A DNA stretch of 64,000 bases from NCBI RefSeq assembly GCF_008704995.1, contig NZ_CP023747.1, forward strand, positions 5,738,001 through 5,802,000, written 5' to 3'. A model generated the notes under the pieces. It saw only the letters and a program-made list of their open reading frames with translations, was not told where the DNA came from and did no database searches. Position 1 is the stretch's first letter. The number at the start of each line of letters is the position of its first letter. A program made the translations under genes and the position numbers. The DNA comes from Streptomyces nodosus (GTDB lineage Bacteria; Actinomycetota; Actinomycetes; Streptomycetales; Streptomycetaceae). Positions 35,983 through 47,643 of this stretch are shown in pieces.

Positions 35983-36078
35983 ACGGCACCGCCGCCACCC
36001 CTCGCCCCCGTCACAGCCCGCCCCGTAAATCCCGAAATCCCGGCGACATAGATGCCCTGTTACTGCAGACTCCGACCC

Positions 36079-36897
36079 ATGGAACGCCTGCTGGAGATCG
36101 CGGATCGGCTGGCCGAGGCCGGCGGCATCGTCGGGGTGACCCTGGGCGGCAGCCGGGCCCGGGGCACCCATCGCCCGGACTCCGACCACGACCTGGGCCT
36201 CTACTACCGGGAAGCCCCTGGACACCGCCGCCCTGCGGCGCCTCGCGTCCGAGGTGACCGGCGCCCCGGTCGAGGTGACGGAGCCGGGCGGCTGGGGGCC
36301 CTGGGTGGACGGCGGAGCCTGGCTGACCGTCGACGGCCACCGGGTCGACTGGATCTACCGCGATCTGGACCGGGTCCACCGCATCTGGGAGCAGTGCCGG
36401 GAAGGACACGTCGAGGTGGGCACCCAGCCCGGCCATCCGCTGGGGGTGTACTCCCACGCCTACATCGGCGAGCTGGCCCTCGGGCGCATCCTCGCCGACC
36501 CCGGCGGTGAACTCCAGGGCCTGCGGCGGGAGATGCGGCACTATCCGGAGCCGCTGCGTGAAGCGCTGATCGCCGACGCGCGCCGGCAGGCCCCCTTCAC
36601 CCTGTCCTGCGCCCGCAAGGGAGCGGCGCGCGGCGACGCCTTCTATGTCGCCGGCTGTCTCTTCCGCGCGGTGGGACTCCTCGTACACGCCCTGCACGCT
36701 CACGACCGCAGCTGGCTGCTCAACGAGAAGGGCGCGGTCCAGGCCGCCGCAGACCTCCCCTCCGCCCCTCCGATTTCGCCAACCGGGCCCACCGACTGTT
36801 CGCCGCGCCCGGCACCACCCCGGACGCCCTCCACACCACACTCGACGCGGCCGACCGGCTGACCGCCGAGGTCTGCGACCGGCTGACGCCCCGCTGA
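36079..36897 (+). pseudogene. Broken nucleotidyltransferase-domain gene (two frameshifts)
   Basis: The start encodes MERLLEIADRLAEAGG and the nucleotidyltransferase motif GSRARG with DSDHDLGLYY. Near 36212-36220 the frame is lost; the continuation (LDTAALRRLASEVTGAPVEV...) is in the next frame and runs from about 36221 to 36765. Near 36760 a C-run (CTCCCCTCC) is one base short and the last block (PSDFANRAHRLFAAPGTTP to the stop at 36897) is back in the first frame. Intact relatives are about 270 residues and read all three pieces in one frame. Two separate shifts suggest a pseudogene; base-calling error at the C-run cannot be excluded. Confidence 0.75.
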
Positions 36898-37129
36898 CGA
36901 CCGGTCCCCGGCTGCCCCGCGGCTTCGTCCTCGGTCACACCGGTGACCACCGGCTCGGGACGCCTTGGGCGCCGACCCCCCGAGGCCTCGGTGGAGGACA
37001 CCCGCGACTTCCTGCCCCCGCAGGCGGGTGAGCGGTCGCGCAGGGCGTCGCGTCGCGGCCATGCCGTCACGGTCCGTTGGGCAGGGCGCCGATCGCGGCG
37101 GCGGTTTGAGGGCTACGTCTGGATGCCTT

Positions 37130-37687
37130 CTACACGGTCACGTGTGCGTAGACCAGGGGCGCGGCCGCATCGGTCTCGTCGACGGTCACCTGGGCTGCGC
37201 CGGCGCTGTCGCCCTGCTCGGGGATGTCCGCGTAGAGACCGGCGAGACGACCCTTGGTTCCGATCTTCCAAGGAAGGTCGACCGAGTCGATGTCGTCCTG
37301 TTCCAGGACGACATTCCCGGCCGCCAGGTCCCCGGTGGTCTCGCCCAGCGAGGTCAGGAACTCCTCGAGGCCTTCGGGGGTGGTGCGGAAGCGCAGATAG
37401 AGGTCCTGTCCGCTGTCCGCGCTGCCGTCACCCGGGACCACCAGGTAGGAGGTGTCCTGGGCCCCGGCCGGCACCGCTAGGCGGAAGGTCTTCTGCAGCG
37501 CGGCGGCGGGGATTCCCCGCTTCTCCGCCGAGGCGGAGGAGGACGTGGGCGGAACGGTCACGGTGATGCCCACCATCGGCCAGACCACCATGGCTACGGC
37601 GGCGGCCACCAGCACACCGCATAGCACGAGCAGCACAGGGACGGCGGGTTCCCGCGGGGCGCGCTCCTGGCGCGCGGTGTGCGGCAT
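37130..37687 (-). CDS. Hypothetical membrane-anchored protein
   Basis: A 185-residue protein with one N-terminal transmembrane helix (VLLVLCGVLVAAAVAMVVW) and an extracellular domain of about 145 residues with alternating hydrophobic pattern, probably beta-rich. No family was recognised. Its ATG at 37687 overlaps the stop of the upstream ORF (ATGA), so the two were made as a pair. The pair sits next to an RHS remnant; a role as an immunity or accessory protein for a lost partner is only a guess. Confidence 0.6.
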   Translation of the reverse strand: MPHTARQERAPREPAVPVLLVLCGVLVAAAVAMVVWPMVGITVTVPPTSSSASAEKRGIPAAALQKTFRLAVPAGAQDTSYLVVPGDGSADSGQDLYLRFRTTPEGLEEFLTSLGETTGDLAAGNVVLEQDDIDSVDLPWKIGTKGRLAGLYADIPEQGDSAGAAQVTVDETDAAAPLVYAHVTV

Positions 37688-38049
37688 CACGGCTTCTTCC
37701 TCATCTTGGACGTTCCCCGGACGTCGTAGTCCCGGGCGAGCCCCACGGTGTGGAGATGGGCGATCTCCGGCTGGGCGATGTTGTAGCTGAGCACTCCGGG
37801 GATGGTGATCTTCAGGTTCGCCCTGTGCTCACTCGGGACACCCCAGTCGTAGCGCTTCCTGATGCTCAGGTTGTAGGTGAACCCGTGCTTGGTCTGCAGC
37901 GAGCCGGCCGCCCGCCACTGGAAGTGGTAGAGGGCGTAGTACCAGTCCAGAGTTTTCCACTTGCCGCTGTAGTCGGCATGCGTCTTCCTCCAGCCCGAGT
38001 CGAACGTGCAGAAGAGGAAACCGAACTCGCACGACCAGGTCACCTTCAA
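37687..38049 (-). pseudogene. 5'-truncated ORF fused to an RHS remnant
   Basis: A 120-residue frame (SCEFGFLFCTFDSGW..., rich in Trp, Tyr and His) with no signal peptide, no good start codon (TTG at 38049) and no ribosome site. It ends coupled to the following membrane protein gene, so its 3' end looks intact. Upstream, at about 38050, the sequence becomes RHS repeat DNA in another frame. The simplest reading is that the 5' part of a gene was replaced or deleted when the RHS fragment joined. The family was not recognised. Confidence 0.55.
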
Positions 38050-38050
38050 C

Positions 38051-38674
38051 TGTGAGTTGTCCGGCGCTGTCGTAGCTGTAGAGGGTGGTGGTGGCCGTCG
38101 AGCCGCGGGTGGTGGTGATGGCGGCTGGGCTGCCGGCGTCGTTCCAGGTGACGTCGTACTTGGTGAGGGTGGAGCTGCCCTGGGTGTGGGTCAGGGAGGT
38201 GAGTTCGCCGGTCGCATCGTAGGCGCGGGTGGTCGTCGGACCGTTCTGTCGGGTGGTGGTGAGGGTGTTGCCGGCGGCGTCGTAGGTGTAGTCGACCTCC
38301 GCGGTGGTGCCGGAGGCGGCGGTGAGGGTGGTGCTTGCGAGCAGGTTGTCGTCGTAGACATAGGCGAGGTCGTCGCTGTTGTCGCTGTGGGTGACGGACG
38401 TGGTACGGCCCAGGCTGTCGTAGCCGTAGTGGACACTGCCGCCGGGCAGCGCCTTCTCGGTGAGCCGGCCGCTGATGTCGTAGGTGTAAGAGGTGGTCCG
38501 GCCCGCCGGGGTCGTGGCGGTCTTGAGGCGGCTGGCAGCGTCGTAGCTGTAGGTCTGCGTACGGCCCTTGGGGTTCTTGGCGGTGAGGAGCGCGCTGGAT
38601 TTGTCGTAGGTGTACGCGGTCACGGCGCCGTCCGGGTTGGTGACCTTGGCGACCTTGCCGGCCGCTCCCTCGGC
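38051..38674 (-). pseudogene. RHS/YD-repeat protein fragment
   Basis: About 208 codons of YD repeats (YTYDKSSALL, YSYDAASRLKT, YTYDISGRLTE, YGYDSLGRTTS, YTYDAAGNTLT, YSYDSAGQLT). There is no signal peptide, no start, and no RHS-core end motif, so both ends are cut. On the opposite strand, just beyond at about 38672-38791, another short YD-like stretch (YRYDDKGRGT) ends in a stop, suggesting an inverted rearrangement of RHS DNA. Intact RHS proteins are over 1000 residues and carry C-terminal toxins; none is seen here. Confidence 0.8.
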
Positions 38675-39041
38675 ACTTACGGCGGCCGCCTCCACACGGT
38701 CACGGCCTGGTCGCCCACGCCCTCCTCCAGCACCCCGACCTCCAGGGTGCTCGCCACGTACCGCTACGACGACAAGGGCCGGGGGACGTGAGATGCCACC
38801 GTCACCGCCGCGCCTCGGGCGTTGCGAGGCCACTTCGGCGACAACCCTCCGTGACGGCTGATGGGTGCTCAGACATCTCTGACGTATCGTCAGCAATTTA
38901 AGATCATCTTGCACGTGCGTTGCACAAGGTGCTGAAAAACAACGGTGATCAATGGAGAGCCGCGAAGGTAAGTATTCGCAGGTCAACTGACATGTTGAGG
39001 TGTCGTGCCCTTTGCCTCCAAGGGGCACGACACCGCGCGTA
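38675..39041. other. Rearranged, AT-richer intergenic DNA
   Basis: The stretch has a short plus-strand YD-like fragment up to 38791 and then, at about 38875-38995, DNA with a lower GC content than the rest of the window, including GCACGTGC and two TTGCAC copies. No gene is seen. It ends at the murA terminator. Confidence 0.5.
38999..39034 (-). terminator. Terminator of the XRE-MurA gene
   Basis: Perfect 12-base arms GGTGTCGTGCCC / GGGCACGACACC with a 12-base loop, eight bases after the stop at 39042. Confidence 0.7.
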
Positions 39042-40571
39042 TCAGATGTTCCGGAACGTCTCGATCTGGGCTCCCACCGAGTTGAGCCGTTCGGCCAGGT
39101 CCTCGTAGCCGCGGTTGATGACGTACACGTTCCGCAGCACGGACGTGCCCTCGGCGGCCATCATCGCCAGCAGGACGACCACGGCGGGGCGCAGGGCCGG
39201 CGGGCACATCATCTCGGCGGCGCGCCAACGGGTCGGGCCCTCGACCAGGACCCGGTGGGGGTCGAGGAGCTGGAGGCGTCCGCCGAGGCGGTTGAGGTCG
39301 GTGAGATAGATGGCCCGGTTGTCGTAGACCCAGTCGTGGATCAGGGTCTTGCCCTGCGCGGCGGCCGCGATCGCCGCGAAGAACGGGACGTTGTCGATGT
39401 TCAGGCCGGGGAACGGCATCGGGTGGATCTTGTCGATGGGCGCCTCCAGCTTGGAGGGCCGCACGGTGAGGTCCACCAGCCGGGTACGGCCGTTGTCGGC
39501 GACGTACTCGGGCGAGCGGTCGTGGTCGAGGCCCATCTCCTCCAGCACCGCGAGCTCGATCTCCAGGAACTCGATCGGCACCCGCCGCACCGTGAGCTCC
39601 GACTCGGTGACCACCGCGGCGGCCAGCAGGCTCATCGCCTCGACCGGGTCCTCGGAGGGGGAGTAGTCCACGTCGACGTCGATGTCCGGCACGCCGTGCA
39701 CCGTGAGGGTGGTGGTGCCGATGCCCTCGACCTCGACACCGAGTGCCTCCAGGAAGAAGCACAGGTCCTGGACCATGTAGTTGGACGACGCGTTCCGGAT
39801 GATCGTGACCCCGTCGTGGCGCGCCGCGGCGAGCAGCGCGTTCTCCGTCACCGTGTCGCCGCGCTCGGTCAGCACGATCGGCCGGCCGGGGGAGACGGAC
39901 CGGTCCACCACCGCGTGGTAGTGGCCCTCGGTGGCGGTGACGTCCAGACCGAAGCGGCGCAGCGCGATCATATGGGGCTCGACGGTGCGCGTCCCCAGGT
40001 CGCAGCCGCCCGCGTACGGCAGCCGGAAGCGCTCGGTGCGGTGCAGCAGCGGGCCGAGGAACATGATGATGGACCGCGTACGGCGGGCGGCCGCGGCGTC
40101 GATGGCCTCCAGGTCGAGGTCGGCGGGCGGCACGATCTCCAGATCGACCCCGTCGTTGATCCAGCGGGTCCGTACGCCGATGGAGGTCAGCACCTCGAGG
40201 AGGCGGTAGACCTCCTCGATGCGGGCCACCCGGCGCAGTACCGTGCGTCCCTTGTTGAGGAGCGAGCCGCACAACAGGGCCACACAGGCGTTCTTGCTCG
40301 TCTTGACGTCGATGGCCCCGGAGAGCCGGCGTCCGCCGACCACCCGAAGATGCATGGGGCCCGCATAGCCCAGGGACACGATCTCGCTGTCCAGGGCCTC
40401 ACCGATGCGGGCGATCATCTCAAGACTGAGGTTCTGATTGCCGCGCTCGATACGGTTCACGGCACTCTGACTGGTGCCGAGCGCCTCGGCCAGCTGGGCC
40501 TGAGTCCAGCCACGGTGCTGCCGGGCGTCACGAATGAGCCTGCCGATACGTACGAGGTAGTCGTCTGACAT
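39042..40571 (-). CDS. murA2: XRE-type HTH fused to MurA-like enolpyruvyl transferase
   Basis: A 509-residue fusion. Residues 1-70 are a XRE helix-turn-helix (IRDARQHRGWTQAQLAEAL, TSQSAVNRIERG). Residues 75-509 are an EPSP-synthase-fold domain like MurA, which adds enolpyruvate to UDP-GlcNAc as the first step of peptidoglycan synthesis. The loop cysteine is kept (LPYAGGCDLGTRTVEPH, near 189), and the SKNACVALL start motif replaces the usual KNAALP. The layout matches, from memory, the second MurA of S. coelicolor (SCO5998). The DNA-binding part suggests control of its own gene or the divergent aconitase gene. A palindrome lies 13 bases before its start. Confidence 0.88.
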   Translation of the reverse strand: MSDDYLVRIGRLIRDARQHRGWTQAQLAEALGTSQSAVNRIERGNQNLSLEMIARIGEALDSEIVSLGYAGPMHLRVVGGRRLSGAIDVKTSKNACVALLCGSLLNKGRTVLRRVARIEEVYRLLEVLTSIGVRTRWINDGVDLEIVPPADLDLEAIDAAAARRTRSIIMFLGPLLHRTERFRLPYAGGCDLGTRTVEPHMIALRRFGLDVTATEGHYHAVVDRSVSPGRPIVLTERGDTVTENALLAAARHDGVTIIRNASSNYMVQDLCFFLEALGVEVEGIGTTTLTVHGVPDIDVDVDYSPSEDPVEAMSLLAAAVVTESELTVRRVPIEFLEIELAVLEEMGLDHDRSPEYVADNGRTRLVDLTVRPSKLEAPIDKIHPMPFPGLNIDNVPFFAAIAAAAQGKTLIHDWVYDNRAIYLTDLNRLGGRLQLLDPHRVLVEGPTRWRAAEMMCPPALRPAVVVLLAMMAAEGTSVLRNVYVINRGYEDLAERLNSVGAQIETFRNI

Positions 40572-40583
40572 GAGGTCGAGGTT

Positions 40584-40599
40584 ATCTCAGATATGAGAT
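40584..40599. promoter_or_regulatory. ATCTCA-gata-TGAGAT palindrome before murA2
   Basis: Perfect six-base arms, 13 bases upstream of the XRE-MurA start. Its half-site ATCTC/GAGAT, with six bases between, is shared with the palindrome at 40872-40889 before aconitase. Its position suggests repression of murA2. Confidence 0.6.
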
Positions 40600-40871
40600 G
40601 GCGCCTCCCGGGGGGTCCATTGGAGTGAGTGACCGTCAGTGAGTCGTGAGGGAGAGGGGGTCGGGGGGAAGTCGGGGGGATGGGGAGGGTTCGGCTGAAT
40701 TCCACGATGTCGTATGCCGTTCGATGCCGCCATGTGGGTGAGTGATCCATGCCGGCGTGGCGTACGTGTGGGAGGCGGCCGCGTCGGGGCGCGCCGGGTC
40801 GCCGCCCGGCGGGGGCGCGGGCTGGGTGGGCCGGGCCTGGGCATGACCATTCAGCGCCCATGTACTAGAGT

Positions 40872-40889
40872 TATCTCGACATCGAGATA
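40872..40889. promoter_or_regulatory. TATCTCGACATCGAGATA palindrome before acnA
   Basis: An 18-base inverted repeat with eight-base arms and a CA centre, about 155 bases before the aconitase start. It resembles the murA2 palindrome in its outer bases and spacing. The binding protein is not known to me; the XRE domain of MurA2 is a candidate. Confidence 0.65.
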
Positions 40890-40923
40890 TCTGTTTAGGC
40901 GCACCACGGCCCCCGCGGAGTAA

Positions 40924-43758
<2,835 letters not shown>

Positions 43759-43779
43759 GCGGTCCGGCAGGGCGGTTCA

Positions 43780-43807
43780 GGGCCGCGTCCCCACGGGGGC
43801 GCGGCCC
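43780..43807. terminator. Terminator between acnA and the response regulator
   Basis: GGGCCGCG-T-CCCC / GGGG-CGCGGCCC with a three-base loop and one bulged T, then TTC. It lies 21 bases after the acnA stop and before the stop of the convergent gene. Confidence 0.7.
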
Positions 43808-43868
43808 TTCGCCGTTCACGCCGACCTCCCCGGGCGCGGCGCCGACGCTCCCCCGTCCGCGCGGCGGG

Positions 43869-44531
43869 TCAGGCCACCAGCCCCCGCCGGTAGGCATAGA
43901 CCACCGCCTGCACACGGTCGCGGAGGCCCAGTTTGGTGAGGATGCGGGACACAAAGGTCTTGACGGTCTCCTGGCTGATCACCAGGATCGCGGCGATCTC
44001 GCTGTTGGAGCGGCCGTCCGCGATGAGACGAAGGACCTCCAGTTCGCGGGGCGTCAGCGGGACGTCCTGCGTCGCGCCGTCCCCGGCGGGCCTGATCCGG
44101 GCCGCGTACCTGCCCACCAGTCGGCGCGTCACCTCCGGGTCCAGCAGTGCCGCACCAGTCGCCACAGTGCGGATCCCGTGCAGCAGTTGGGCCGGCGGGG
44201 CGTCCTTGAGGAGGAAGCCGCTGGCCCCCGCGCGCAGCGCCTCATAGACGTACTCGTCCAGGTTGAACGTCGTCACCACGAGCACCTTGACGGGATGCGT
44301 GACCCCGGCGCCGGCCAGCAGGCGGGTGGCCGCGATGCCGTCGAGCCCCGGCATCCGGATGTCCATCACCACCACGTCCGGACGCAGCCGCCCGGCGAGG
44401 TCCACCGCGGCCTGCCCGTCCCCGCACTCGCCCGCCACCTCCAGGTCGGGCTGGGCGTCGATGATCGTCACCAGCCCGGTGCGGATCAGCACCTGGTCGT
44501 CGCAGACCAGCACCCGGATCGGCGCGGTCAC
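43869..44531 (-). CDS. NarL/LuxR-type response regulator
   Basis: A 220-residue regulator. The receiver domain has acidic residues DD near 11-12, the phosphorylated Asp in VVVMDIRMPG near residue 57 and Lys in LLKDAP near 107. The C-terminal LuxR helix-turn-helix (LTPRELEVLRLIADGRSNSEIAAIL, then SRILTKLGLRDRVQAVV) binds DNA. It starts with GTG at 44531, overlapping the kinase stop by four bases. It is the last gene of a three-gene coupled operon with a CPBP protease and a histidine kinase. Targets are unknown; the CPBP gene may be one. Confidence 0.9.
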   Translation of the reverse strand: MTAPIRVLVCDDQVLIRTGLVTIIDAQPDLEVAGECGDGQAAVDLAGRLRPDVVVMDIRMPGLDGIAATRLLAGAGVTHPVKVLVVTTFNLDEYVYEALRAGASGFLLKDAPPAQLLHGIRTVATGAALLDPEVTRRLVGRYAARIRPAGDGATQDVPLTPRELEVLRLIADGRSNSEIAAILVISQETVKTFVSRILTKLGLRDRVQAVVYAYRRGLVA

Positions 44532-45682
44532 GCCGAGCTCCCCGTGGGTATCCGCGCCCGTACGACAAAGCCACCGCCTGATCGCCGGCCCGTGCTGAAG
44601 TCGCCGCCGAGGACATCGACCCGTTCGCGGAGCCCGGCGAGGCCCCGCCCGCTCCCACCGGGGGACCCGGCCGCCGAGCCGGAACCCTCCGTGCCGACTT
44701 CCACCGTGATCTCTCTTTCTCCGTGGCGCACCCTGACCGAGGTGCGGCTGCCATGGGCGTACTTGAGGGCGTTCGTCAGGGCCTCCTGCACCACCCGGTA
44801 GGCCACGAGGTCCGCGCTGCCGGTCGACTCCGCCGGTGTGCCCTCCTCGGTGAACTCCACCGGCTGCCCGGCCCGGCGCGTCTGCTCCACGAGCATGAGC
44901 AGTTTCCCGACCGGCGGTGTCCTGGTCTCGCCGCCGTGGTCGGGGTTGAGCAGATCGAGCAGGTGCCGCAGATCGCCGATGGCCTGCCGGCCGGTGTCGG
45001 TGACCGCATTCAGGGCCTGGTCGAGGCGATCGGGCGCCGCGGTCAGATAGCGGGCCGCCTCGGCCTGCACCACCATCGCCGTCACATGATGGGTCACCAC
45101 GTCGTGGAGCTCACGGGCGATGCGGGTGCGTTCGGCGGCGCGGGTGTCCTCGGCGACCCGGCGGCGGCGTTCGGCCTCCGCGATCCGGGTGAAGCGCAGC
45201 CACGCCCCGATGCCCCAGGCGAGGGCCACCGCCAGGTAGAACGTGACGAACTCGTCCGGCGGTTCGCCCGGGCCGACCCGGAACATCGCGAGGGCCAGCA
45301 GCACATACGCCGCGGAGAAGACGACCGCGGTGGTGCGCCGGTGCCGTTCCAGATGGGATCCCACGCTCAGCAGCGCGACGGGCAGTGCGGTGCCGGCGGG
45401 CGAGTGGTAGCCGCGGAGCTGGTCGAGGGCGAAGCCGAGCGAGACCAGGGCGAGGCAGAGGACCGGCCATCGCCGGCGTACGGTGAGCGGCAGGCACTGC
45501 AGGGCGACCGCCACCACGGCCACCGCGTCGAAGGCACGGTCCGGCAGGCCCCCGAGCTGCGTCCCATGGCTGTGTGACGCCGGCAGCAGCGAGGCGGCGA
45601 ACAGCAGCAGCCCCAACGGGAGATCCCGGAGCGTGACGTCCAACCGGCGCCACAACTCCGGGAGCTGCCGAGCATTCATCAT
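44528..45682 (-). CDS. NarL-system sensor histidine kinase
   Basis: A 384-residue membrane kinase. The N-terminal 170 residues hold about five hydrophobic segments with no large extracytoplasmic domain, so it may sense membrane state. The HisKA_3 box ARELHDVVTHHVTAMV (His near residue 193) and HATPase motifs VVQEALTNALKYAH and GSGRGLAGLRERV are intact. It phosphorylates the response regulator encoded next. The ATG at 45682 overlaps the CPBP gene stop (ATGA). No ribosome site of its own is seen, which fits coupling. Confidence 0.9.
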   Translation of the reverse strand: MMNARQLPELWRRLDVTLRDLPLGLLLFAASLLPASHSHGTQLGGLPDRAFDAVAVVAVALQCLPLTVRRRWPVLCLALVSLGFALDQLRGYHSPAGTALPVALLSVGSHLERHRRTTAVVFSAAYVLLALAMFRVGPGEPPDEFVTFYLAVALAWGIGAWLRFTRIAEAERRRRVAEDTRAAERTRIARELHDVVTHHVTAMVVQAEAARYLTAAPDRLDQALNAVTDTGRQAIGDLRHLLDLLNPDHGGETRTPPVGKLLMLVEQTRRAGQPVEFTEEGTPAESTGSADLVAYRVVQEALTNALKYAHGSRTSVRVRHGEREITVEVGTEGSGSAAGSPGGSGRGLAGLRERVDVLGGDFSTGRRSGGGFVVRARIPTGSSA

Positions 45683-46515
45683 CGGGGGAGTGTAGCGGTG
45701 GCGGCGGCCCGGGCGGCGTGCCGGCGGAGGGGCACCAGATGACCGCGCCGGTGGGCCAGCCACAGGAACACGATCATCACCAGCACGCCGAACAACACCG
45801 AGTACAGGCTTCCCTCCGGGCCGAAGTCGCCGCCGGTGATCGGCACCGGGCCCGAGGTCGTGGCGTTCAGCAGCCCCTGTGCGGTGTCGTTGCCCGAGAC
45901 CTCGGTGCTGAAGATGGCGGACGCGGCGAAGTTCCAGCCGAAGTGCAGGCCGATCGGCACCCATAGATTGCGGGTGGCGGCGTACGCCGCGGCGAGCATG
46001 CCACCGGCCTCAACGGCGATGGCGATGGCGCCCCACACACTGGCATGCGGATTGAGCAGGTGCGCCAGGCCGAAGAGCACACCGGTCAGCGTCAGCGCGA
46101 TCCAGGTGCCGGTGCGTTCCTCGATGATCCTGAACAGTACGCCGCGGAACAGCAGTTCCTCCGTCACGGCGGCGGCGGCCATGAAACCGAACAGCCCCAC
46201 CGCGCCCGAGGGCGAACCCAGTCCGTCCACCGTGTAGTACCCGAGGAAGGCGATGTTGGCGATGACGGCCCCGAACAGGGCGACCCCGATCAGCACCCCC
46301 CTGCCGATCGCAGCCGCGGCGCCTTCCCGGGCCACCTCCGTGGACGGGCGGTGCTCGGTCCGCCGTACCACCCACCCGTAGACGGGCAGCGCGAGCACGG
46401 CTGTCAGCAGCCCGACGCCCAGCGTGAGCCACGGGTTGTCCTGGACCGCCATGGCACTGCGGCCGCCGATGAGGGCGACCGCCGAGACCGCCAGAAGCTG
46501 CCACACCAGTCTCAT
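45679..46515 (-). CDS. CPBP-family intramembrane metalloprotease
   Basis: A 278-residue multi-pass membrane protein of the CPBP (Rce1-like) family. Catalytic motifs are seen: EE in TEELLFRGVLF near residue 119, the FxxxH block LFGLAHLLN, and HFGWN near 198. Relatives cut prenylated proteins, anti-sigma factors or bacteriocins in the membrane. AAGGAG precedes the ATG at 46515. It leads a coupled operon with a histidine kinase and response regulator, which suggests that the protease feeds into or is controlled by that pathway. Confidence 0.85.
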   Translation of the reverse strand: MRLVWQLLAVSAVALIGGRSAMAVQDNPWLTLGVGLLTAVLALPVYGWVVRRTEHRPSTEVAREGAAAAIGRGVLIGVALFGAVIANIAFLGYYTVDGLGSPSGAVGLFGFMAAAAVTEELLFRGVLFRIIEERTGTWIALTLTGVLFGLAHLLNPHASVWGAIAIAVEAGGMLAAAYAATRNLWVPIGLHFGWNFAASAIFSTEVSGNDTAQGLLNATTSGPVPITGGDFGPEGSLYSVLFGVLVMIVFLWLAHRRGHLVPLRRHAARAAATATLPR

Positions 46516-46964
46516 GAAGACTCCTTCGCCGAATCCGCGGCCGGGGCGCCGCGGCTGATTCGTACGCTACGGATCCGGCGGCCCGGAATCGTCACCGTGC
46601 GGTGGACACCTGTCTGTAGCTCGCACGGGGGACAGACAGCGGGCCGGTCCTGCCGGCCGCCCCGCTTTGCGTCGCGTGCAGTGCGGTCGTATGGCGTTTA
46701 CACGCAAACGCCGGTCCGCGACCGAACGGCCCCTCATCATGGCTGTGACAAGCATCCGTTCCCCTCCGGAGCGGAGGTGATCCGGGGCCCGGATCCCGTT
46801 GCACGGAGGCCGCGGCATGCCCGGCGTGGCCGAGCGCGTCGCCCTCCGTCCGTCAGAAAGCCAACCCTGACCATGGGCAGACTCGCGGGGTGGTCATGCG
46901 GCCGATGCGGGCGGGCCCTCGTCCCGCCCGCACCCGCGAGCCCGGCATGATCCGGACGAGCGGA
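46516..46964. other. 449-base gap without a visible gene
   Basis: This holds the promoter of the CPBP-kinase-regulator operon at its left end. A small hairpin CCTCCG-gag-CGGAGG is at 46763-46777. No small gene, RNA or repeat stood out. Confidence 0.4.
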
Positions 46965-47327
46965 TCAGATCCACCCCGCGACCTGGGCGACGGCGAACGG
47001 CGCGGGTACCAGGGTCGACATGCCGAGCCACAGGTTCAGTGGCCTGCCCTCCTGCCAGGGGATCAGGATGTCCACCACCAGGATCATGCCGAGCACGAAC
47101 GCGCTGCCCAGCACGGCGCCCAGCACCATGCCGACCGCCTCGTCCGGCGTCCCGTCGGCGCAGCCGAAGCCGCCGCAGGGGATGACGGCGTATCGGGTCA
47201 GCAACCACCGCACACAGACGCCCGGCAGGATCGCGGCCAGTCCGATGAGGAGGTTCGCCGTCGCGGCCGCCCACCAGGAACCGGCGGCGCCCCGTGTGCG
47301 GCCGCCGTCCGTACCGGAACCATGCAC
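46965..47327 (-). CDS. Small hypothetical membrane protein
   Basis: A 120-residue protein with three or four transmembrane helices (ATANLLIGLAAILPGVCVRWLL, GMVLGAVLGSAFVLGMILVVDIL, WLGMSTLVPAPFAVAQVAGW). Between helices is a Cys-containing loop (VIPCGGFGCADGTPDEA), which could hold a disulfide. No family was recognised. The GTG at 47327 has GAGAGGG seven bases upstream; the frame stays open to 47657 but without coding-like character. A CebR-type palindrome lies about 245 bases upstream. Confidence 0.6.
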   Translation of the reverse strand: MHGSGTDGGRTRGAAGSWWAAATANLLIGLAAILPGVCVRWLLTRYAVIPCGGFGCADGTPDEAVGMVLGAVLGSAFVLGMILVVDILIPWQEGRPLNLWLGMSTLVPAPFAVAQVAGWI

Positions 47328-47564
47328 AGCCCGCCCTCTCCCCGGTGTCGTGTTCGTAGAGCTAGATGACCACGAGAGCACCGGGGTTGCCCTGCGCGCC
47401 GCCCGGTGCGGGCAACACCGCCCCCAAGGGTGACGTTCCAGGACTTCGGGTGCGCCGCGGGCCGTTCTGCCGTATCCGGTCGGGCGCGTCCTTGGCGAAG
47501 ACCGGCCGTAGCGTGTGTGCCTGAGGTTTACAGCGATGGCCGCGCACGCTAGCTTCAAGCTCCT

Positions 47565-47643
47565 GTGGGGTGGGAGCGCTCCCATTCTCGGCGGTCCGGG
47601 TGGACCGGAACCCGCGCGGGCCGCCGAGCGGCTCCCACCCCAC
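47565..47643. repeat. Long imperfect hairpin around the CebR-type box
   Basis: Arms GTGGGGTGGGAGC (47565-47577) and GCTCCCACCCCAC (47631-47643), with inner arms CTCGGCGG (47587-47594) and CCGCCGAG (47621-47628). The left arm overlaps the 14-base palindrome at 47571. It is 39 bases beyond the stop of the YunG-like gene, so it may also serve as its terminator. Confidence 0.6.
47571..47584. promoter_or_regulatory. Perfect CebR-type operator TGGGAGCGCTCCCA
   Basis: This exact 14-base palindrome is the published CebR box that controls cellobiose and cellulose genes in Streptomyces. Upstream on the plus strand is TTTACA (47527-47532), 17 bases, then TAGCTT (47550-47555), a possible promoter with the box just after the start point. 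No plus-strand gene follows, so the site looks orphaned, or serves the minus-strand membrane gene at 47327. Confidence 0.6.

Noticed and set aside
38006-38791. Plus-strand frame of about 260 codons, Val/Gly-rich
   Set aside because: Most of it is the reverse of the RHS repeats; only the last 35 codons look YD-like and they are too short to call a gene.
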